Origin: Erythrobacter sp047872805
GTDB taxonomy: Bacteria; Pseudomonadota; Alphaproteobacteria; Sphingomonadales; Sphingomonadaceae
Assembly (NCBI RefSeq): GCF_047872805.1
Contig: NZ_JBLQUK010000004.1
Span: 143,618 to 207,617, forward strand
Reading direction: 5' to 3'
DNA length: 64,000 bases
A program made the position numbers and the translations under genes. Shown in pieces: positions 60,396 through 64,000 of this stretch. A model generated the notes under the pieces. That model worked only from the letters and a program-made list of their open reading frames with translations, searched no databases and was not told the origin of the DNA. How positions within the stretch are numbered: position 1 is the stretch's first letter; each line of letters opens with the position of its first letter.

Positions 60396-61529
60396 TCAAT
60401 GCTCAGCGCCATGGCCCAGTGCCATATATTCGTCGCTTTGCATTTCATTGAGTCTGCTCGCAGTGCGTTCAAATTCAAACGATCCATCGCCCGCAAGATA
60501 AAGCGTATCCGGACCGGCCTCTGCGGTGGCAAACAATTTGACCCGGTGTTCGTACAGGGCATCGATCAAGGTAACGAAGCGCGCGGCTTCATTGCGCTTG
60601 TCAGGCCCCATCTGGGGGATGCCAACCAGAATCACCGTGTGAAAGGCGCGCGCTATCGCAAGGTAGTCGGGCGCGCCGCGCGCTTCGCCGCACAGCCGTT
60701 TGAAGCTGAAAACGCCCACGCCCTTTAGCGATTTGGGAACATGGATTGACCGTTTTGCCCCGATGGCCAGCTCTGCCGATGGCACATTGGCAGCATCTTC
60801 GGGTGCGAAATCGGTTAGACGGAAGAACACCTCGCGCACCTTGGCCGTCGCTTCCTCACCAGTGGGAGCATACCAGCTGGCCATATCGCCAATCCGGTCG
60901 AGCCGGTAGTCGGTCGGTCCATTCAATCCGACGACATCCAGCTCTTTCTCGATCAGATCGATGAACGGCAGGAAATGTTCGCGGTTCAACCCATCCTTGT
61001 AGAGATCCCCCGGCGGGCGGTTGGACGTGGTGACGATCGTCACTGCATGTTCAACCATCAGCGCTCTGAACAGGCGGCTCATGATCATGGCATCGGCTGA
61101 ATTGCCGATCACCATCTCGTCAAAGGCCAAACATCGCACTCCGCTGGCTATCGCCGCAGCGACGGGTGCGATGGGGTCGCCGGTCTGGTTCCTGCGCTCC
61201 AGACGGATGCGTTCGTGAACCTCCTGCATGAATTCGTGGAAGTGAACGCGGCGTTTGGCACGAATATCGAGGCAATCGTGAAACAGGTCCATCAGCATGC
61301 TCTTGCCGCGTCCGACGCCTCCCCACATGTACACGCCGGTAATTGCGGCGGGCTTTTGCGGGCGCAGCCTGCTTGCGAGGCGGTCGAGCAATCCTGCTTT
61401 GCCTGTTTGCGCAGCGGCCTCCAGTTCTGACTGCGCCTGACCAAGCCGGATGGCGGCGCGGCGCTGATCCGGATCGGGTTGCAGTTCCCCCCCCGCAACG
61501 AGTTCGTCGTAGCGCGAGAGGACTTTCAT
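60396..61529 (-). CDS. zapE: Cell division protein ZapE (AFG1-like ATPase)
   Basis: The 377-residue ATPase has Walker A G-G-V-G-R-G-K-S (near residue 71), Walker B C-L-A-F-D-E-M and the AFG1 hallmark H-F-H-E-F-M near residue 97. ZapE regulates FtsZ ring constriction. The ATG at 61529 overlaps the thioesterase stop by 1 nt; a GTG at 61532 is in frame as well. It is convergent with rpfF, 8 nt between stops. It is last in the sdhB-thioesterase-zapE operon. Confidence 0.94.
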   Translation of the reverse strand: MKVLSRYDELVAGGELQPDPDQRRAAIRLGQAQSELEAAAQTGKAGLLDRLASRLRPQKPAAITGVYMWGGVGRGKSMLMDLFHDCLDIRAKRRVHFHEFMQEVHERIRLERRNQTGDPIAPVAAAIASGVRCLAFDEMVIGNSADAMIMSRLFRALMVEHAVTIVTTSNRPPGDLYKDGLNREHFLPFIDLIEKELDVVGLNGPTDYRLDRIGDMASWYAPTGEEATAKVREVFFRLTDFAPEDAANVPSAELAIGAKRSIHVPKSLKGVGVFSFKRLCGEARGAPDYLAIARAFHTVILVGIPQMGPDKRNEAARFVTLIDALYEHRVKLFATAEAGPDTLYLAGDGSFEFERTASRLNEMQSDEYMALGHGAEH

Positions 61530-61993
61530 CACCGTTCCTTGCGCGCCGCGAATTTGCGGATGATACCGCTGTATGCGGCCACCCGGTCATCGTCCTGCAC
61601 AACCTCGCCGCGCACGAACATCAGCTTTCCGGTCTCGCGCATGATCTCGGTCACGGCATCCAGAGGGCGGCCTTCATCGCCGCCGCCGATGAACTGCGTC
61701 GAAAGCTCCAGCGTCACCGATGGTCCGGCGTTGCCGCTGCCGATCACATGCATCGTTGTGAACATCGAGATGTCGATCAAGCCCAAAGTCACCGCGCCGT
61801 GAATGATCCCTTGCAGGTTCATGTGGCGGCGTTCCGGAAACATCCTTAGCCGGCATTTGTCCGCTTCTCGGCGCGTAATGAGCCTGCCCATCACCGCTCC
61901 GTTGAACAGCGTTTCATCCCTAAGGTTCCAGTGATGCCAGCCCGGATTTGCCGGGTCGGGCAGATGGTCGAATACGTCCTCTGGCAATCCCAC
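61529..61993 (-). CDS. PaaI-type hotdog-fold thioesterase
   Basis: The 154-residue protein has the hotdog thioesterase pattern: N-L-Q-G-I-I-H-G-A-V-T-L-G-L-I-D (near residue 60, the H-G-G/D helix motif) and a T-L-E-L-S-T-Q-F strand. It should cleave acyl-CoA esters; the acyl group is not known. It starts 3 nt after the sdhB stop and overlaps zapE. Confidence 0.85.
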   Translation of the reverse strand: MGLPEDVFDHLPDPANPGWHHWNLRDETLFNGAVMGRLITRREADKCRLRMFPERRHMNLQGIIHGAVTLGLIDISMFTTMHVIGSGNAGPSVTLELSTQFIGGGDEGRPLDAVTEIMRETGKLMFVRGEVVQDDDRVAAYSGIIRKFAARKER

Positions 61994-61996
61994 GAA

Positions 61997-62779
61997 TCAG
62001 ATCGCGCGTTCGGCCATCAGCTTCTTGGTTTCGGCAATCGCCTTGGCCGGGCTCAGGCCCTTGGGACAGACGTTCGAGCAATTCATGATCGTGTGGCAAC
62101 GATACAGACGGAACGGGTCTTCCAGCTCATTGAGCCGTTCGCCCGTCATCTCGTCGCGGCTGTCGGCCAGCCAGCGATAGGCTTGCAGCAGGATCGCCGG
62201 GCCCAGAAATTTGTCTGAATTCCACCAATAGGACGGGCACGATGTCGAACAGCACGCGCACAGAATGCACTCATAAAGTCCGTCCAGTTTCTCGCGCTGT
62301 TCGGGCGATTGCAGCCGTTCCTTGCCCGAAGGCGTCGGGCTGACGGTTTGCAGCCATGGCCGGATCGAGGCGTATTGCGCGTAGAAATGGGTGAAGTCAG
62401 GGACCAGATCCTTGATCACGTCCATATGGGGCAGGGGAGTGATGCGAATCTCGCCCTTCAGATCCTCAATCGCGGTGGTGCAGGCGAGACCATTCTTACC
62501 ATTGAGGTTCATCGAACACGAACCGCAAATCCCCTCGCGGCAGGACCGGCGAAAGGTCAGCGTCGGGTCAATCTCGTTCTTGATCTTGATCAGCGCATCC
62601 AGAACCATCGGGCCGCAATCATCAAGGTTGAGCTCGAATTTGTCATAGCGCGGATTCTGACCGCTGTCGGGGTCATAGCGATAGACTTTGAACGACTTCA
62701 CCCGGCCGCCGCCAGACGCCTTGTGCACCTTGCCGTCTTTGCGGATGGTCGAATTCTTTGGAAGGGTGAAAGTCGCCAT
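61997..62779 (-). CDS. sdhB: Succinate dehydrogenase iron-sulfur subunit
   Basis: The 260-residue SdhB carries the three Fe-S clusters of complex II. The [2Fe-2S] ligands are in S-C-R-E-G-I-C-G-S-C and the later C of G-L-A-C. The [4Fe-4S] set begins C-I-L-C-A-C-C, and the last cysteines lie in C-H-T-I-M-N-C-S-N-V-C-P-K-G-L. The length is normal. sdhC, sdhD and sdhA are not in the 293 nt upstream, so sdhB has its own promoter, separated from the other subunits. Confidence 0.96.
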   Translation of the reverse strand: MATFTLPKNSTIRKDGKVHKASGGGRVKSFKVYRYDPDSGQNPRYDKFELNLDDCGPMVLDALIKIKNEIDPTLTFRRSCREGICGSCSMNLNGKNGLACTTAIEDLKGEIRITPLPHMDVIKDLVPDFTHFYAQYASIRPWLQTVSPTPSGKERLQSPEQREKLDGLYECILCACCSTSCPSYWWNSDKFLGPAILLQAYRWLADSRDEMTGERLNELEDPFRLYRCHTIMNCSNVCPKGLSPAKAIAETKKLMAERAI

Positions 62780-63072
62780 TATCTCTTGATCCCTGATTGC
62801 CCCGGCATCCTATCTAACGCATGAGCGATGTGAGGCAAGACGCGAAGTGATGCCTGGTTTGCGCAGAGTTTTGCGCTGCGCTCAACTCTGCATTGTGGCC
62901 TGACAGCGAAGGGCGTGTTTGCAAAAACCCGATTGCCCTCATAAAATATTGAAATATATATTATTTTGGATTTCGTGGTAAGACTCTGTGACTTTCCAGA
63001 AACGCTGCGATCAAAGGAGAGTGGCTCGCAACTTTTCGGGAACTTCATGGACATTCGCCCGCTTTAGCGCAC

Positions 63073-63819
63073 ATGCAGAGAGTAGGAAACTGGCCAGATT
63101 CCTGCCCACGTAGCGCCGCCGTGTTCGGCAGCAGCGGAGGGATCGGAAAGGCGCTATGTGAGGCATTGGCACAGCGTGGATGCGAAACCATTCATGCCGG
63201 TTCGCGCAGCGGAGTTGAACCCGTTGGGCCGCAATACCGCCCTTTCACCTTTGATCTTGAAGACGAAGCCAGCATCCAATCCGCAGCCGAGGCGATGCAG
63301 GACAATCCGCCCGAATGGGTCATCATTGCTACTGGAGTTTTGACGCTACCCGATGGCACCGGACCAGAACGGAGCTACAAACGGATTGATGCCGCCGCGA
63401 TGGCCAAGGTGCTGGCGCTCAATACGATCGGTCCGGCGCTGATTGCCAAGCATTTTCTTCCGCTGTTGCCGCGCGATAGACGCTGTGTCTTTGCCGCGCT
63501 CAGCGCGCGAGTCGGATCGATCAGCGACAATGGCTTGGGCGGGTGGCATTCCTACCGCGCGTCGAAAGCGGCGCTCAATATGCTGATCAGGAACTTCGCG
63601 CTCGAAATGGCGCGTTCGCATCAACGCAGCATCATCGTCGGCCTGCACCCCGGCACCGTGGACAGCCCCCTGTCAGAACCGTTTCAGGCCAACCTGCCAG
63701 AAGGCCAATTGACCCCGCCCGATGCGGCGGCAGGCAATTTGCTGGAGGTGCTGGCCGGCCTGTCGTCGGATGACAGCGGCGGTGTGTTCGATTTCGCCGG
63801 AAAGCGAGTGCCTGCCTGA
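63073..63819 (+). CDS. SDR-family oxidoreductase (C-factor-like)
   Basis: The 248-residue short-chain dehydrogenase has the nucleotide motif G-S-S-G-G-I-G (19-25), A-T-G-V-L near residue 90 and the catalytic Y-R-A-S-K-A-A. The middle (L-N-T-I-G-P-A-L-I-A-K-H-F) and the L-H-P-G-T-V-D-S-P-L-S motif resemble the CsgA/C-factor-like branch. The substrate is unknown. It is divergent from sdhB; the 293 nt between them hold an AT-rich stretch (62940-62975) but no other feature I can support. Confidence 0.83.
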   Translation: MQRVGNWPDSCPRSAAVFGSSGGIGKALCEALAQRGCETIHAGSRSGVEPVGPQYRPFTFDLEDEASIQSAAEAMQDNPPEWVIIATGVLTLPDGTGPERSYKRIDAAAMAKVLALNTIGPALIAKHFLPLLPRDRRCVFAALSARVGSISDNGLGGWHSYRASKAALNMLIRNFALEMARSHQRSIIVGLHPGTVDSPLSEPFQANLPEGQLTPPDAAAGNLLEVLAGLSSDDSGGVFDFAGKRVPA

Positions 63820-63940
63820 GGTGGCGGGGCAGGGCAGGGTTGTCCGAGCGGTATGGCGGCTTTAGGCGAAATGACCTGACCCGCTGGGTGGCTGATATTG
63901 GGTGGTAAGCTGTCGCCTTGCGAAGCCTCTTCACCCACCC

Positions 63941-63964
63941 CCGCTCAGCCTGAGCTTGTCGAAG
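63941..63964. repeat. Small dispersed sphingomonad-type repeat
   Basis: CCGCTCAGCCTGAGCTTGTCGAAG contains the palindrome GCTCAG-C-CTGAGC followed by TTGTCGAAG. I recognise this as a very widespread intergenic element of sphingomonads; only one copy is in the window. The rest of the 181 nt right of the last gene shows nothing else. Confidence 0.6.
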
Positions 63965-64000
63965 GCCATGCGCCGAGGCTACTCACCGGGAATGGAGTTC

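Noticed and set aside
62779..63054. 91-codon frame on the minus strand upstream of sdhB
   Set aside because: It has no good ribosome-binding site, poor codon use and spans the AT-rich promoter region; more likely the sdhB leader.
63836..63915. tRNA-Ser/Leu-like stretch (GTTGTCCGAGCGGT)
   Set aside because: The D-arm-like string has no matching acceptor stem, no anticodon arm and no GGTTCGAATCC T-arm downstream.

Overview
The window is GC-rich, densely packed chromosomal DNA from an alphaproteobacterium. The gene set points to Sphingomonadales, most likely Erythrobacteraceae (Erythrobacter/Porphyrobacter/Altererythrobacter type). Reasons are a complete exosortase A (XrtA) exopolysaccharide locus of sphingomonad layout, a DUF4019 protein with a LuxR-type HTH, an Fe-S type PurF, and small dispersed palindromes of a kind I know from sphingomonads. 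The genus is an inference; no rRNA, tRNA, IS element, prophage or CRISPR array was seen.

Layout. 1-3691: a partial secreted protein, a YpfJ-type zinc peptidase, 3-hydroxybutyrate dehydrogenase and a lipoprotein M28 peptidase. 3788-12908: guaB, an RsmB-like rRNA methyltransferase, a TPR protein, a GST, rppH with an HSL-type esterase, a YdjM-type membrane protein, a photolyase and a cyclopropane fatty acid synthase. 12928-19042: a beta-lactamase-fold lipoprotein, a PilZ protein, purF with an SDR, and the LolC/E-LolD lipoprotein exporter. 19093-29468: a small hypothetical, glutathione peroxidase, dnaE, the DUF4019 regulator, an OmpA-like protein behind a shared terminator, an acyl-CoA synthetase, DUF1330, a low-GC pair of tiny genes between two palindromic elements, and a PA0069-type radical SAM protein. 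29727-41158: moaB / lytic transglycosylase / UDG-like protein, ETF-ubiquinone oxidoreductase, a DUF7662-like protein, ispE (carrying an in-frame palindromic insertion), N-formylglutamate amidohydrolase, ilvD, a small lipoprotein, NnrE/NnrD and a TrmA/RlmD-type RNA methyltransferase.

41160-59239 is the XrtA/exopolysaccharide locus. The leftward arm holds two alpha/beta-hydrolases, an acyl carrier protein and a GNAT/FemAB-fold acyltransferase. The rightward arm holds an AMP-forming ligase and a PLP decarboxylase, then Wza-type export lipoprotein, chain-length protein, BY-kinase, outer-membrane barrel, AAA ATPase, polysaccharide deacetylase, FemAB protein, glycosyltransferase, exosortase A and an asparagine-synthase-like amidotransferase. 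Together these would make, modify and export a polysaccharide and sort PEP-CTERM proteins, although no PEP-CTERM substrate lies in the window. Directly downstream (59464-60387) is an RpfF-type DSF synthase, which suggests a link between diffusible fatty-acid signalling and exopolysaccharide.

60396-63819 returns to housekeeping: zapE, a PaaI-type thioesterase, sdhB and an SDR. The right edge carries a small dispersed repeat.
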